From: Marivirga arenosa
GTDB lineage: Bacteria; Bacteroidota; Bacteroidia; Cytophagales; Cyclobacteriaceae
Length of the DNA: 64,000 nt
NCBI RefSeq assembly: GCF_030503875.2
Contig: NZ_CP129968.2
Span: 744,001 to 808,000 of the forward strand
Reading direction: 5' to 3'
The position numbers and the translations under genes were made by a program. Positions within the stretch are counted from its first letter, which is position 1. Every line of letters begins with the position of its first letter. Positions 7,248-15,371 of the stretch are shown here, one piece after another. The notes under the pieces were generated by a model. That model was given only the letters and a program-made list of their open reading frames with translations. It searched no databases and had not been told where the DNA came from.

Positions 7248-8417
7248 TTACCCCTCATATTCAAACTCCCCATGCTCACTTTTAATAGTGACTTTTTTGC
7301 TCTCAGATGCTTCTACTCGACCGATTACTTGAGCTTCAATGTTGAATGATTTTGAGATATCAATAATCTGTTGAGCATCTGCCTCATCAACATATAATTC
7401 CATTCTGTGGCCCATATTGAATACCTTATACATCTCTTTCCAATCTGTATTTGATTCTTCTTGAATCATTTTGAAAAGAGGAGGAGTAGGTAGCATATTA
7501 TCTTTAATCACATGTACATTCTCTACAAAGTGTAATACCTTAGTTTGTGCACCGCCACTACAATGAACCATCCCATGCACTTTCCCAGGTAATTGTTCTA
7601 ATACTTTTTTAATAACGGGGGCGTAGGTTCTTGTAGGAGATAAAACTAGTTTTCCGGCATCCAATTCTACTCCATCTATTTGGTCAGTTAATTTTTTACT
7701 TCCTGAATAAATCAATGCTTTATCTACGGCAGGATCGAAACTTTCAGGATATTTCTCCATTAAATACTTATCGAACACATCATGACGAGCTGAAGTAAGT
7801 CCGTTACTTCCCATCCCCCCATTGTATTCATTTTCATAAGTTGCCTGTCCATATGAAGCTAAACCTACGATTACTTGCCCCGCTTTGATATTATCATTTG
7901 AGATAACATCGGCTCTTTTCATGCGAGCGGTAACTGTACTATCTACTATAATTGTTCTTACTAAATCTCCAACATCAGCAGTTTCACCACCTGTGCTGAT
8001 AATATTAACCCCATTGTCTCTAAGCATCTGCAAAACCTCTTCCGTTCCATTGATAATTGCAGAAATTACTTCTCCAGGAATAAGGTTTTTATTTCTTCCA
8101 ATTGTAGAGGAGAGTAAAATTTTATCTGTACAACCCACGCACAATAAATCATCAATATTCATAATGATGGCATCCTGAGCAATCCCTTTCCATACTGAAA
8201 CATCTCCTGTTTCCTTCCAATACATATAAGCAAGTGAAGATTTTGTTCCTGCACCATCAGCATGCATGATGGTGCAATAGTTATCATCTCCAGCTAAGTG
8301 ATCTGGTACAATCTTACAAAAAGCTTGAGGGAAAAGCCCTTTATCTAGATTTTTGATGGCATTATGTACATCTTCTTTGGAGGCCGAAACTCCGCGTTGG
8401 TTATATCTATCAGACAT
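7248..8417 (-). CDS. purM: Phosphoribosylformylglycinamidine cyclo-ligase (AIR synthetase)
   Basis: This 389-residue protein matches the Bacteroidota form of PurM. PurM closes FGAM to AIR with ATP, the fifth step of purine synthesis, in the cytoplasm. Visible motifs include HADGAGTKSSLAY near residue 53 (nucleotide and substrate binding), NIDDLLCVGC, STGGETADVGD and GMGSNGLTSARH, followed by the C-terminal AIRS_C domain. The length is usual for the phylum. The gene appears intact, but its last ~65 codons may have come with the inserted cassette, because a diverged copy of the same tail lies at 5268-5466. A possible -7 element (TAATTTTG) is 17 bases upstream of the start. Confidence 0.9.
   Translation of the reverse strand: MSDRYNQRGVSASKEDVHNAIKNLDKGLFPQAFCKIVPDHLAGDDNYCTIMHADGAGTKSSLAYMYWKETGDVSVWKGIAQDAIIMNIDDLLCVGCTDKILLSSTIGRNKNLIPGEVISAIINGTEEVLQMLRDNGVNIISTGGETADVGDLVRTIIVDSTVTARMKRADVISNDNIKAGQVIVGLASYGQATYENEYNGGMGSNGLTSARHDVFDKYLMEKYPESFDPAVDKALIYSGSKKLTDQIDGVELDAGKLVLSPTRTYAPVIKKVLEQLPGKVHGMVHCSGGAQTKVLHFVENVHVIKDNMLPTPPLFKMIQEESNTDWKEMYKVFNMGHRMELYVDEADAQQIIDISKSFNIEAQVIGRVEASESKKVTIKSEHGEFEYEG
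7250..7446. repeat. Direct repeat, copy 2 (3' end of intact purM)
   Basis: This is the right copy of the 197-bp direct repeat also present at 5270-5466. It forms the last ~65 codons of the full-length purM gene. Confidence 0.92.
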
Positions 8418-8433
8418 GGATTTAAAATTTATC

Positions 8434-8441
8434 CAAAATTA
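8434..8441 (-). promoter_or_regulatory. Possible -7 element for purM (TAATTTTG)
   Basis: On the minus strand TAATTTTG fits TAnnTTTG and lies 17 bases before the purM ATG, giving a very short leader. No good -33 TTG is present at the expected distance. Confidence 0.4.
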
Positions 8442-8813
8442 AGGGGATTGCCTATTTTAAACTAATAATGAATAGATTTTATCGTTTATTGATCAAAACA
8501 GATTCTGTTATCTAGTTATACATACTTTCGACTAAGCATAGTTGTAATTTTAAATTAAAAAGCTGAATGCAATCTTCATTAATCAAATGAGTGCATTTTA
8601 AAAGGTTTAATAAAGTAAATAAGATTTACAGAATCAATAAAAAATTACATGATTTAAATGGATGGTGTGATTGATTTTCTTAATCAGTAATATTGTAAGT
8701 GTTTGAAATAGAATTTTTTATAAATTTAGTACTTTTAATATCATAAATAATTATATTGAAGATGTGTAAAATATTACACGATTAAATTTTATAACTAACC
8801 AAAATCACTAATT
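8442..8813. other. Intergenic region between divergent purM and metalloprotease genes
   Basis: No coding frame or RNA gene is evident in this very AT-rich stretch. The one structured element is an inverted repeat at 8764-8779, listed separately. Confidence 0.6.
8764..8779. promoter_or_regulatory. Inverted repeat GTGTAA-N4-TTACAC, possible operator
   Basis: Perfect 6-base arms surround AATA, 35 bases upstream of the metalloprotease ATG at 8814. The symmetry suits a dimeric regulator, but AT-rich DNA gives such repeats by chance, and no promoter element is clearly linked to it. Confidence 0.35.
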
Positions 8814-9848
8814 ATGAAAAAGTATCACAAGGCTGGAGTAAAGCCATCACGATCATTGCAGTCCATTCAAATGTTTTCCTTTTCTCTGGTAGCATTTGCT
8901 TTATTTTTCACATCTTGTTCCCAAGAGAGTGAGTTTAACACAGATCAACCAATTGAACAAAAAACAAAAATTGAGTTAGCTCAATCTGATCAGTGGATAG
9001 AAATTCAAGCTGAGCCATCTAGCTCTTTAAGAACAACCGAAGCTGCAGGTGTAGATAGAGGGCGTTTTAATATTACTTTGAAATATGTAGTTCCTGTCAC
9101 TGAAAGACAAGAACAAGTTTTTGAGGCTGCTGCTGCTCGCTGGGAAAGAATTATCATTAAAGATGTCCCTTCATTTACAGGAGTGCTTCCATCTGCTTTC
9201 GGTGGTTTTCCTCCTGCAGTCGATGGAACTGTGGATGATATTATTATCGAAGTTGCTCTAGCGCCAATAGACGGTCCTGGAAGAATATTAGGTCAGGCTG
9301 GGCCAAGGTTTGTGAGAACAATAGATAATTTAACTTTATCTGGTGTAATGTTTTTTGATGTTGATGATCTGTCATTTTTAGATGAGATTGACTTATTCGA
9401 AGAAGTGATAGTTCATGAAATGGGACATGTTTTAGGAGTTGGAACCTTGTGGAATTTTAATAGATCATTATTAGCGGATGCTGACACTAACCCTTACTTC
9501 ACAGGAAAAAAAGCAAACGTACATTGGAATGCTGAAGGAGGAGATGGAGAATTACCTATAGAAAATATGGGTGGTCCTGGAACTGCTTTGGGTCATTGGA
9601 GAGAGTCTGTCTTAAATAATGAATTAATGACAGGGTTTTTGAATTTAGGTGAAAATCCATTAAGTAGAATAACTGCTGCGTCTATGAAGGACTTAGGCTA
9701 TGGTGCAGCTGTAGTAGGTGATCAATATGATTTACCAAAAGGAGCGCCAGGTGTAGATGTTCAAGGAGGGGCTTCCACAGCAGAAGGTCTTGACATTGCA
9801 GCTATGGAGGTAACATTACTACCGATAGGATCAGTAACTACAAATTAA
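8814..9848 (+). CDS. Putative leishmanolysin-like zinc metalloprotease lipoprotein
   Basis: This 344-residue predicted lipoprotein has a long basic N-terminus, a hydrophobic stretch and a lipobox-like FFTSC (Cys near residue 35). Residues 201-213 read HEMGHVLGVGTLW, the HExxH zinc site plus downstream Gly of metzincin-type peptidases. A later His (GHWRES, residue 261) and a Met (ELMTG) fit the third ligand and Met-turn of leishmanolysin-like (M8) enzymes. It should act at the cell surface or in the periplasm. Substrate is unknown. A hairpin terminator follows at about 9900. Family assignment rests on motifs only. Confidence 0.7.
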   Translation: MKKYHKAGVKPSRSLQSIQMFSFSLVAFALFFTSCSQESEFNTDQPIEQKTKIELAQSDQWIEIQAEPSSSLRTTEAAGVDRGRFNITLKYVVPVTERQEQVFEAAAARWERIIIKDVPSFTGVLPSAFGGFPPAVDGTVDDIIIEVALAPIDGPGRILGQAGPRFVRTIDNLTLSGVMFFDVDDLSFLDEIDLFEEVIVHEMGHVLGVGTLWNFNRSLLADADTNPYFTGKKANVHWNAEGGDGELPIENMGGPGTALGHWRESVLNNELMTGFLNLGENPLSRITAASMKDLGYGAAVVGDQYDLPKGAPGVDVQGGASTAEGLDIAAMEVTLLPIGSVTTN

Positions 9849-10435
9849 GATTTTGACCCGTCCTAAAATAAGTTGACGGTTTTTAAGATAAATTAATTAA
9901 ACCTGTGGAGCTTTCTTCACAGGTTTTTTATGTATAAAACTAGGTGATTTAAAGTTCAAACTAAGATATTCTAGATCATTGTCAGGGTTCAACAACCGCA
10001 TTAAACCCAACCAATAAGGTAATAAGATGATTGGTTAAAAAGCATTAACAAAGAAGAGTAAAATACACTATGAGGTGAAAAATAGAGTTGTTTCAGTTAA
10101 TAATTAGTATTATTCTGAGCCTATACAGTTTTTTAAAATGAGTTATAAAACCTTTATGAAAAAGCTTTAAGCTATCCAATTATGTTGCAGGGTTTTAACC
10201 TTTTAAGATAAGAATTAAGCTATTGACTGAATGATGTAATCAGTAATTTTCATACATAACATACATAGCAACTATCCAAACATTATTTTATAAGGATGAT
10301 TTCCGGGTAAAAATCAGTGTTTTGTCATAAAATTACTCCTTTTAAATTACGTCCTACCTAATGAAAGTGTGAGCTTTCAAACTTGCATAAGCCAATATTT
10401 TTAAGCTATTTCAAAGCTGTTAAAAAATTAAGTGT
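9849..10435. other. 587-bp non-coding region
   Basis: No coding frame is convincing here. It contains a terminator (9900-9930), a stretch at 9855-9882 that looks like an insertion-sequence end, a 7-base inverted repeat (AACCAAT at 10009-10015 with ATTGGTT at 10030-10036), and a TGAAAG-N6-CTTTCA repeat (10362-10379) 57 bases before the next gene. I see no tRNA. Confidence 0.55.
9900..9930 (+). terminator. Rho-independent terminator after the metalloprotease gene
   Basis: AACCTGTG pairs with CACAGGTT around a 10-base loop, followed by a run of T. Confidence 0.85.
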
Positions 10436-10744
10436 ATGATCAATAATATTAAGAAGAGTGTTCAAAGTTTTATTACTTCATTAAAGCCAACATATGCTGT
10501 TGAAGTAGATTTGTATCACGTTATCCCTGGTGTACCTGTGAAATCTAACAAGGAGCGTCATGATTTTGACAAGGGAGAATTTCAACAAGCCAAAACCTTT
10601 TTTGACAAAGCTATTGTTAAGACCTCTGATCTAAAGCTAGCGCCTGCTGAAATTAAATTGATAAAAGGTAAGAAAAAAGTTCTAGAATTTAAGCATTTTG
10701 GCCCCGTAGATGACATTAGGCCGTCAAAACGTAAAAGAAGATAA
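10436..10744 (+). CDS. Small basic hypothetical protein
   Basis: This 102-residue soluble protein has no signal peptide or membrane helix. It is rich in Lys (about one residue in five) and ends in a cluster of Arg and Lys (SKRKRR). The centre has VDLYHVIPGVPVKSNKERHDF followed by an amphipathic helix. I do not recognise the family. The basic tail might bind nucleic acid, but that is a guess. The strong hairpin terminator just downstream supports it being a real single-gene unit. Confidence 0.55.
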   Translation: MINNIKKSVQSFITSLKPTYAVEVDLYHVIPGVPVKSNKERHDFDKGEFQQAKTFFDKAIVKTSDLKLAPAEIKLIKGKKKVLEFKHFGPVDDIRPSKRKRR

Positions 10745-10770
10745 TATTTTCAATCACTTGTTGAATAAAA

Positions 10771-10799
10771 AACCTTCATTGAAAAATGAAGGTTTTTTA
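10771..10799. terminator. Bidirectional terminator
   Basis: AACCTTCATT and AATGAAGGTT form a perfect 10-base stem around GAAA. T runs follow on both strands, so it can serve the plus-strand gene ending at 10744 and the minus-strand rocD ending at 10814. Confidence 0.92.
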
Positions 10800-10813
10800 T
10801 GTCAAAGTTAAAT

Positions 10814-12094
10814 TTACTTCTTCTTAAACTCAGTAATCGTTTTCTCAATGATATCACAACATTCGTTGATCTGCTCTTCAGTAATTACTAAAGGTGGCGC
10901 AAATCGAATAATGTTACCATGAGTTGGTTTTGCTAATAATCCATTTTCTTTTAATGCCATACAGATATCCCAAGCTGTAGAGCTATCTTCTGAATCATTG
11001 ATCACTATGGCATTTAATAAACCTTTACCACGAACTAAGGTCACCAAATCAGATTTCTCGATGAACTTTTGCATACGCTCCCTGAATAATTCACCTAATT
11101 TACGAGCATTTTGAGCTAGTTTCTCATCTTTAACAACGTCAAGTGCAGTTACAGCAACTGCAGTTCCTAATGGGTTACCTCCAAAAGTAGAACCATGCGT
11201 ACCTGGTGTTAGTACTTCCATAATAGGATCATTTGCTAAAACTGCCGATACAGGATAGAATCCTCCTGATAGTGCTTTACCTAATATTAAAATATCGGGT
11301 TCAACATAAGTAGGCTGCTTTTCGCAATGCCCCTGGCAAGTACAATCACCACAAACTGCTAATAAACTACCGGTTCTCGCAATACCGGTTTGAATTTCAT
11401 CTGCAATGAACAATACATTATGCTTTTTACAGATCTCCTTACATTTTTTCATGTAATCATTATCCGGTCTGTAAACTCCAGCTTCACCTTGAATTGGTTC
11501 TACTAAAAACCCAACAATATTATCTTCGCCCTGTAAAATTTTCTCTAAGGCATCAGAGTCGTTATATGGTATTTTTACGAAGCCAGGAGTATAAGGTCCA
11601 AAATGATTTTTAGCAGTATCGTCACTTGAGAATGAAAGGATAGTTGTAGTTCTTCCGTGGAAGTTTTGTTCTGCTACGATTATTTTCCCAGCATTCGGAG
11701 AGATTCCATTTTTTTCATAAGCCCATTTTCTAGCTATTTTTAATGCAGATTCTACTGCCTCAGCACCAGAGTTCATGGCTAAAACTTTATCGAAACCGAA
11801 GTATTCACTCACATATTTCTCAAAAGGACCTAATATGTTATTATAAAATGCTCTTGAAGTAAGCGTTAAAGTTTCTGCTTGTTTTTTAAGTGTTTCTAAT
11901 ATTCTTGGATGACTGTGTCCTTGGTTCACTGCACTATATGAAGATAAAAAGTCATAATATTTTTTACCTTCAACATCCCATAGGAAAACACCATCACCTT
12001 TAGCCAATACCGCTGGTAAAGGATGATAATTATGAGCCCCATACTTATCTTCCATCTCAATGGCTTGTTGACTACTCTTGATTTCTTCCATCAT
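10814..12094 (-). CDS. rocD: Ornithine aminotransferase
   Basis: This class III PLP aminotransferase converts ornithine and 2-oxoglutarate to glutamate semialdehyde and glutamate. The frame is open to 12250, but the first 52 residues are not family-like. ATG 12094 (MMEEIKSSQQ) gives 426 residues, close to the usual length. Motifs include MNSGAEAVESALK, EPIQGEAGV, FIADEIQTG and LILGKALSGG, where Lys binds PLP. An extra Cys-rich segment (VCGDCTCQGHCEKQ, bases about 11320-11361) sits between DEIQTG and the PLP lysine. It may bind a metal or form disulfides. The gene is alone and ends at a shared terminator. Confidence 0.88.
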   Translation of the reverse strand: MMEEIKSSQQAIEMEDKYGAHNYHPLPAVLAKGDGVFLWDVEGKKYYDFLSSYSAVNQGHSHPRILETLKKQAETLTLTSRAFYNNILGPFEKYVSEYFGFDKVLAMNSGAEAVESALKIARKWAYEKNGISPNAGKIIVAEQNFHGRTTTILSFSSDDTAKNHFGPYTPGFVKIPYNDSDALEKILQGEDNIVGFLVEPIQGEAGVYRPDNDYMKKCKEICKKHNVLFIADEIQTGIARTGSLLAVCGDCTCQGHCEKQPTYVEPDILILGKALSGGFYPVSAVLANDPIMEVLTPGTHGSTFGGNPLGTAVAVTALDVVKDEKLAQNARKLGELFRERMQKFIEKSDLVTLVRGKGLLNAIVINDSEDSSTAWDICMALKENGLLAKPTHGNIIRFAPPLVITEEQINECCDIIEKTITEFKKK

Positions 12095-12212
12095 AACATT
12101 TAAATGTTTAAAAATTCTTAAATTGCACACTCTTATAAATGTAAAACTAACAAAACAGGACGGCAATCCCTTAGAATTCCAAAAAAAATAGCTGGTATTT
12201 TTAAGGTAAGGT

Positions 12213-12242
12213 TTGTGATTATCAAAATATTGCCGATATTTG
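12213..12242 (+). promoter_or_regulatory. Promoter of the rpmB operon (TTG-N19-GATATTTG)
   Basis: TTG at 12213-12215 and GATATTTG at 12235-12242 have the ideal 19-base spacing of a Bacteroidota promoter; the -7 differs from TAnnTTTG at one base. Transcription should start near 12248, about 37 bases before the rpmB ATG. Confidence 0.7.
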
Positions 12243-12284
12243 CAGACCAATTTGAAATCGACAACAAAAATAATTTAAATAGAT

Positions 12285-12524
12285 ATGGCACGAGTTTGTC
12301 AAATTACCGGAAAGAGACCTCAGGTGGGAAATAATGTTTCTCACTCCAACAATAAAACCAAAAGAAGATTCTTGCCAAACTTGCAGAAGAAAAGGTTTTA
12401 CATTCCTGAGGAGGATAAGTGGATCACGTTAAAAGTGTCAGCTAGCGCAATCAGAACCATTAACAAAAATGGTATCACTTCAGTTTTGAAGAAGGCACGT
12501 GAAAACGGTAATGTATTAGTATAA
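12285..12524 (+). CDS. rpmB: 50S ribosomal protein L28
   Basis: This 79-residue basic protein starts [29 protein letters not shown], the classic L28 signature, and has the family's usual length. It is part of the large ribosomal subunit. It opens a short operon with L33 (28-base gap) and a 49-codon DUF4295 gene, a gene order I recall as common in Bacteroidota. A good promoter lies at 12213-12242 and a terminator at 12916. Confidence 0.97.
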   Translation: MARVCQITGKRPQVGNNVSHSNNKTKRRFLPNLQKKRFYIPEEDKWITLKVSASAIRTINKNGITSVLKKARENGNVLV

Positions 12525-12552
12525 TTTTCTATTGCTCAAAATTTAAAGCACA

Positions 12553-12735
12553 ATGGCTAAGAAAGGAAATAGAGTCCAAGTAATATTAGAATGTACAGAG
12601 CATAAAGAAACTGGTGCTCCAGGTACTTCTCGTTACATCACGACTAAAAACAGAAAAAACACAACAGAAAGATTGGAGTTGAAAAAATATAACCCGATCT
12701 TAAAGAAATATACTGTTCACAAAGAAATTAAGTAA
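12553..12735 (+). CDS. rpmG: 50S ribosomal protein L33
   Basis: This 60-residue protein contains [42 protein letters not shown], typical of L33. It has only one Cys, so it is the form that lacks the zinc ribbon (C-minus paralogue). In bacteria with several L33 copies, C-minus forms can be induced by zinc limitation; whether a zinc-binding copy exists elsewhere cannot be seen here. It lies between rpmB and the DUF4295 gene, with 2 bases to the latter. Confidence 0.96.
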   Translation: MAKKGNRVQVILECTEHKETGAPGTSRYITTKNRKNTTERLELKKYNPILKKYTVHKEIK

Positions 12736-12737
12736 TC

Positions 12738-12887
12738 ATGGCTAAGAAAGTAGTTGCAACTTTAAAAGATAAAGACGCTAAAGGTTACGCTAAAGTAATC
12801 AAAGCAGTAAAGTCTAAAAACGGAGGTTATTCATTCCGTGAAGAAATGGTACCTTTGGATATGGCCAAAGAGGCACTTAAAAAATAA
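12738..12887 (+). CDS. DUF4295 small ribosomal protein (bL38-like)
   Basis: This short frame starts at ATG 12738, 2 bases after the rpmG stop, and encodes 49 residues: MAKKVVATLKDKDAKGYAKV..., then YSFREEMVPLDMAKEALKK. It matches the Bacteroidota-only DUF4295 family, which regularly follows rpmG. I recall this family being seen in a Bacteroidota ribosome structure as an extra large-subunit protein (bL38). The basic N-terminus, operon position and terminator 29 bases downstream all support a real gene. Its small size makes it easy to miss. Confidence 0.9.
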   Translation: MAKKVVATLKDKDAKGYAKVIKAVKSKNGGYSFREEMVPLDMAKEALKK

Positions 12888-12915
12888 TTGTAGTTTTTAA
12901 GGTTAAAATTGATTT

Positions 12916-12940
12916 AAGTCCCTCATTAGGGACTTTTTTT
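12916..12940 (+). terminator. Terminator of the ribosomal protein operon
   Basis: AAGTCCCT pairs with AGGGACTT around CATT, followed by a T run. Confidence 0.93.
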
Positions 12941-13039
12941 GTTTATACCCTTTTACAACTATTCTTTTATATACTTTAGGTCAATATTTTCGTATTATTG
13001 TAAGCGGTTAAATAGCCCCGCATCTATAACATAAGTGGT

Positions 13040-13999
13040 ATGAGTATTTTCAAAATTTTTTCCAAAGAGAAAAAAGAATCTTTAGACAAAGGTTTAGAGA
13101 AAACAAAAGAGAGTTTTTTTACTAAACTAGGACGTTCAGTTGTCGGTAAATCCCAAGTGGATGAAGATGTATTGGATGAATTGGAGGAAATTTTAATTAG
13201 CTCAGATCTTGGCGTTAATACCACTGTTAAGATTATTGATCGTATTGAAGAAAGAGTAGCTCGCGATAAATATTTGGGTACTGATGAATTAGATAAAATT
13301 CTAAGAGAAGAAATAGCGGGTCTTTTGGAAGAAAATAATACGGAAGATTTAAAAGATTTTTCTTTACCTCAAAATATTAAAAAGCCTTATGTTTTATTAG
13401 TGGTAGGGGTTAACGGGGTAGGTAAAACTACAACGATTGGGAAGCTTGCTGCTCAATATAAAAACCAAGGTAAAAAGGTAGTTTTAGGAGCTGCAGATAC
13501 CTTTAGAGCGGCTGCTGTAGATCAGCTAAAAATGTGGGGAGACAGAATTGGTGTGCCAGTTGTTTCCCATGGTATGAATACAGATCCTGCATCCGTAGCA
13601 TTTGATGCAGTTAAACAAGGAGTTGCAGAGGAGGCTGATATCGTAATCATCGATACTGCTGGAAGGTTACATACAAAAGTGAATTTAATGAACGAATTAT
13701 CTAAGATTAAAAGGGTAATTCAAAAGTTCGTTAGTGAAGCACCACATGAAGTTTTATTGGTATTGGATGGCTCAACTGGCCAAAATGCCATGATCCAAGC
13801 TCGTGAATTTACGAAAGCTACAGAAGTAACAGCATTAGCCATCACAAAACTGGATGGAACCGCAAAAGGAGGTGTAGTAATAGGGATCTCTGAAGAATTC
13901 AAAATTCCAGTAAAATATATAGGTGTAGGCGAGAAAGTGGAAGATCTTCAAGTGTTTAATAAAATGGAGTTCGTGGATTCATTCTTTAAAAGAGTTTAA
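13040..13999 (+). CDS. ftsY: Signal recognition particle receptor FtsY
   Basis: This 319-residue SRP-type GTPase docks ribosome-SRP complexes at the inner membrane. It has the NG domain with GVNGVGKTTT (P-loop, about residues 123-132), ADTFRAAAVDQL, DTAGRLH and TKLDGTAKGG. The acidic A domain of enterobacterial FtsY is absent; a short Lys-rich N-terminus takes its place, as in many other bacteria. It is transcribed separately from the ribosomal operon, which ends at the 12916 terminator. Its last 4 bases overlap the end of the convergent gene at 13996. Confidence 0.96.
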   Translation: MSIFKIFSKEKKESLDKGLEKTKESFFTKLGRSVVGKSQVDEDVLDELEEILISSDLGVNTTVKIIDRIEERVARDKYLGTDELDKILREEIAGLLEENNTEDLKDFSLPQNIKKPYVLLVVGVNGVGKTTTIGKLAAQYKNQGKKVVLGAADTFRAAAVDQLKMWGDRIGVPVVSHGMNTDPASVAFDAVKQGVAEEADIVIIDTAGRLHTKVNLMNELSKIKRVIQKFVSEAPHEVLLVLDGSTGQNAMIQAREFTKATEVTALAITKLDGTAKGGVVIGISEEFKIPVKYIGVGEKVEDLQVFNKMEFVDSFFKRV

Positions 14000-14727
14000 C
14001 GAGGTTTTTCCATTAATTTTTTCTCTTTCCATTTAATTCTGTATACTAGGTAGTAATTGAAAGTCCAGCGATTATCAAACTCTGCTCGGCCGAAACCTGG
14101 TATATCGTAAGTTCGGAATTGGTCCGCATTTACAATTCTTCGATTAAGCTGTATTCTGAAGTTATACCCCATATAAAGGTTTTTCAAAATCATTACTCGT
14201 AACCCAGCAGTCATTTCAATCCAGCTTGCCTTAACATTTTTATTGGTTAAGCTTTCTTCATATAATCCGTAAAAAGGATTAGTGATATTGGTAATTAAAG
14301 TCTCAGAAAAATTAGATTTAGCATATCTTAAGCCGAATGTTAAAGTGTTATGGTCTGGGTCATATTGTAAGAAGTCAGCTTCTAAACCAATTCTGTAATA
14401 ACTCCCTTCATTGCTGTAAGTAAATTCCTCACCGCTGTTTTGATATTCGTTGATCCCATATGATCCTACCAAATAAATTCTGTGAAAGTCGATGTCTCCT
14501 TGAAATTCGTAACGTGTACGTTTATCACCAAAAGCATTGACTCCTAAAGCAACCAAATCCGTTCCCACTCTTAGGCCCGTTGGGATATAAAAGGATTTAG
14601 GAACTTTTGGCTTCTGGATTTTAGCAAGTTCTTTTTTTACAGAATCAGATTCCTGTTCTGTAGCTTCTTGAGCAAAAACTGCAACGCTCAAAAAACTAAA
14701 AAATATAAAGCTTAATATTAGGCGCAT
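13996..14727 (-). CDS. DUF6048-like outer-membrane protein
   Basis: This 243-residue protein has a signal peptide (MRLILSFIFFSFLSVAVFAQ). A short charged linker precedes alternating aromatic strands typical of an outer-membrane beta barrel (GLRVGTDLVALG, YEFQGDIDFHRIYLVGSYG, MTAGLRVMILKNLYMGYNFR). It resembles Bacteroidota DUF6048 proteins from memory. Its start overlaps the end of the upstream lipoprotein gene by 32 bases, so the two are translated from one message and probably work together. Role unknown. Confidence 0.65.
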   Translation of the reverse strand: MRLILSFIFFSFLSVAVFAQEATEQESDSVKKELAKIQKPKVPKSFYIPTGLRVGTDLVALGVNAFGDKRTRYEFQGDIDFHRIYLVGSYGINEYQNSGEEFTYSNEGSYYRIGLEADFLQYDPDHNTLTFGLRYAKSNFSETLITNITNPFYGLYEESLTNKNVKASWIEMTAGLRVMILKNLYMGYNFRIQLNRRIVNADQFRTYDIPGFGRAEFDNRWTFNYYLVYRIKWKEKKLMEKPR

Positions 14728-15157
14728 TTACAGTTCTTTTTAAAGTATCATTTACAATTACTAATGAATCGAATGTTTGGAAAGTAGTATCCATACCTAC
14801 AAACTCTAAGTCAATGCCACATTCAGGAGAGTCAACAGCATTTCTTGTTTCATAATTGAATTCAATGCTATCCACAAACGGGCCATAATAAAAATAAAAA
14901 CTGGTTTGATTTGAACCTGGATTAAGTGGAAGTTCAAAAATACTTAAGGTATCACTTTGAAAAAATGTGCTGTCGGATTCAGGGCTAACAATACTATCGA
15001 AAATAACCTGAACTTGTTCTTCTTCACCTTCTTTGATTGTAAAGGTTTGAAAAGTAACAAAATCAACATTTAAGGTATTGCAGTTGCTATCTACATCACA
15101 AGCAAAAATGCTGAATATAAGTGCTATTAGAATGCTTTTCTTGATCATTGACTTCAT
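14696..15157 (-). CDS. DUF6452-like lipoprotein
   Basis: The frame opens at 15199, but a -7 promoter element lies at 15165-15172, so translation starts at ATG 15157 (MKSMIKK) or 15148. From there it has a lipoprotein signal with lipobox IFACD. The mature part, of about 130 residues, has four Cys (C-D and CNT near the N-terminus, PECG later) that may pair. The rest is strand-rich with many acidic residues. It resembles a Bacteroidota DUF6452 lipoprotein found with DUF6048 genes; this is recollection. It overlaps the beta-barrel gene downstream, so a lipoprotein-porin type pair is likely. Confidence 0.6.
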   Translation of the reverse strand: MKSMIKKSILIALIFSIFACDVDSNCNTLNVDFVTFQTFTIKEGEEEQVQVIFDSIVSPESDSTFFQSDTLSIFELPLNPGSNQTSFYFYYGPFVDSIEFNYETRNAVDSPECGIDLEFVGMDTTFQTFDSLVIVNDTLKRTVNAPNIKLYIF

Positions 15158-15164
15158 TGGCCTG

Positions 15165-15172
15165 CAAAGATA
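15165..15172 (-). promoter_or_regulatory. -7 element for the lipoprotein/beta-barrel pair (TATCTTTG)
   Basis: TATCTTTG on the minus strand is an exact TAnnTTTG match, 7 bases before ATG 15157. The leader would be almost absent. The -33 element is unclear. Confidence 0.5.
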
Positions 15173-15256
15173 TTCAATATTCTGACAAGCTAAACCCAAT
15201 ATTAGATAATTGCGTGCAATTCATCACATATGAAAACAATTCCTCTAATAATTGAT

Positions 15257-15264
15257 TAACTTTG
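15257..15264 (+). promoter_or_regulatory. -7 element for rimO (TAACTTTG)
   Basis: Exact match to TAnnTTTG, about 108 bases before the rimO start. No clear -33 TTG at the expected distance. Confidence 0.5.
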
Positions 15265-15371
15265 CATCTTTAAATTTAACCTATTTTAAAATTACTTCTT
15301 TGGAATACTAGATGAAACAAATTTTAAGCCAAAGAGTAATTTTTTGGGTACAATATTAAAGAGGAGAAATT

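Noticed and set aside
10009..10036. Possible tRNA or structured RNA in the 9849-10435 gap
   Set aside because: Only a 7-base hairpin is present; there is no cloverleaf, T-loop motif or CCA end.
12095..12250. 52-residue N-terminal extension of ornithine aminotransferase
   Set aside because: The added residues are not family-like and the normal length fits ATG 12094.
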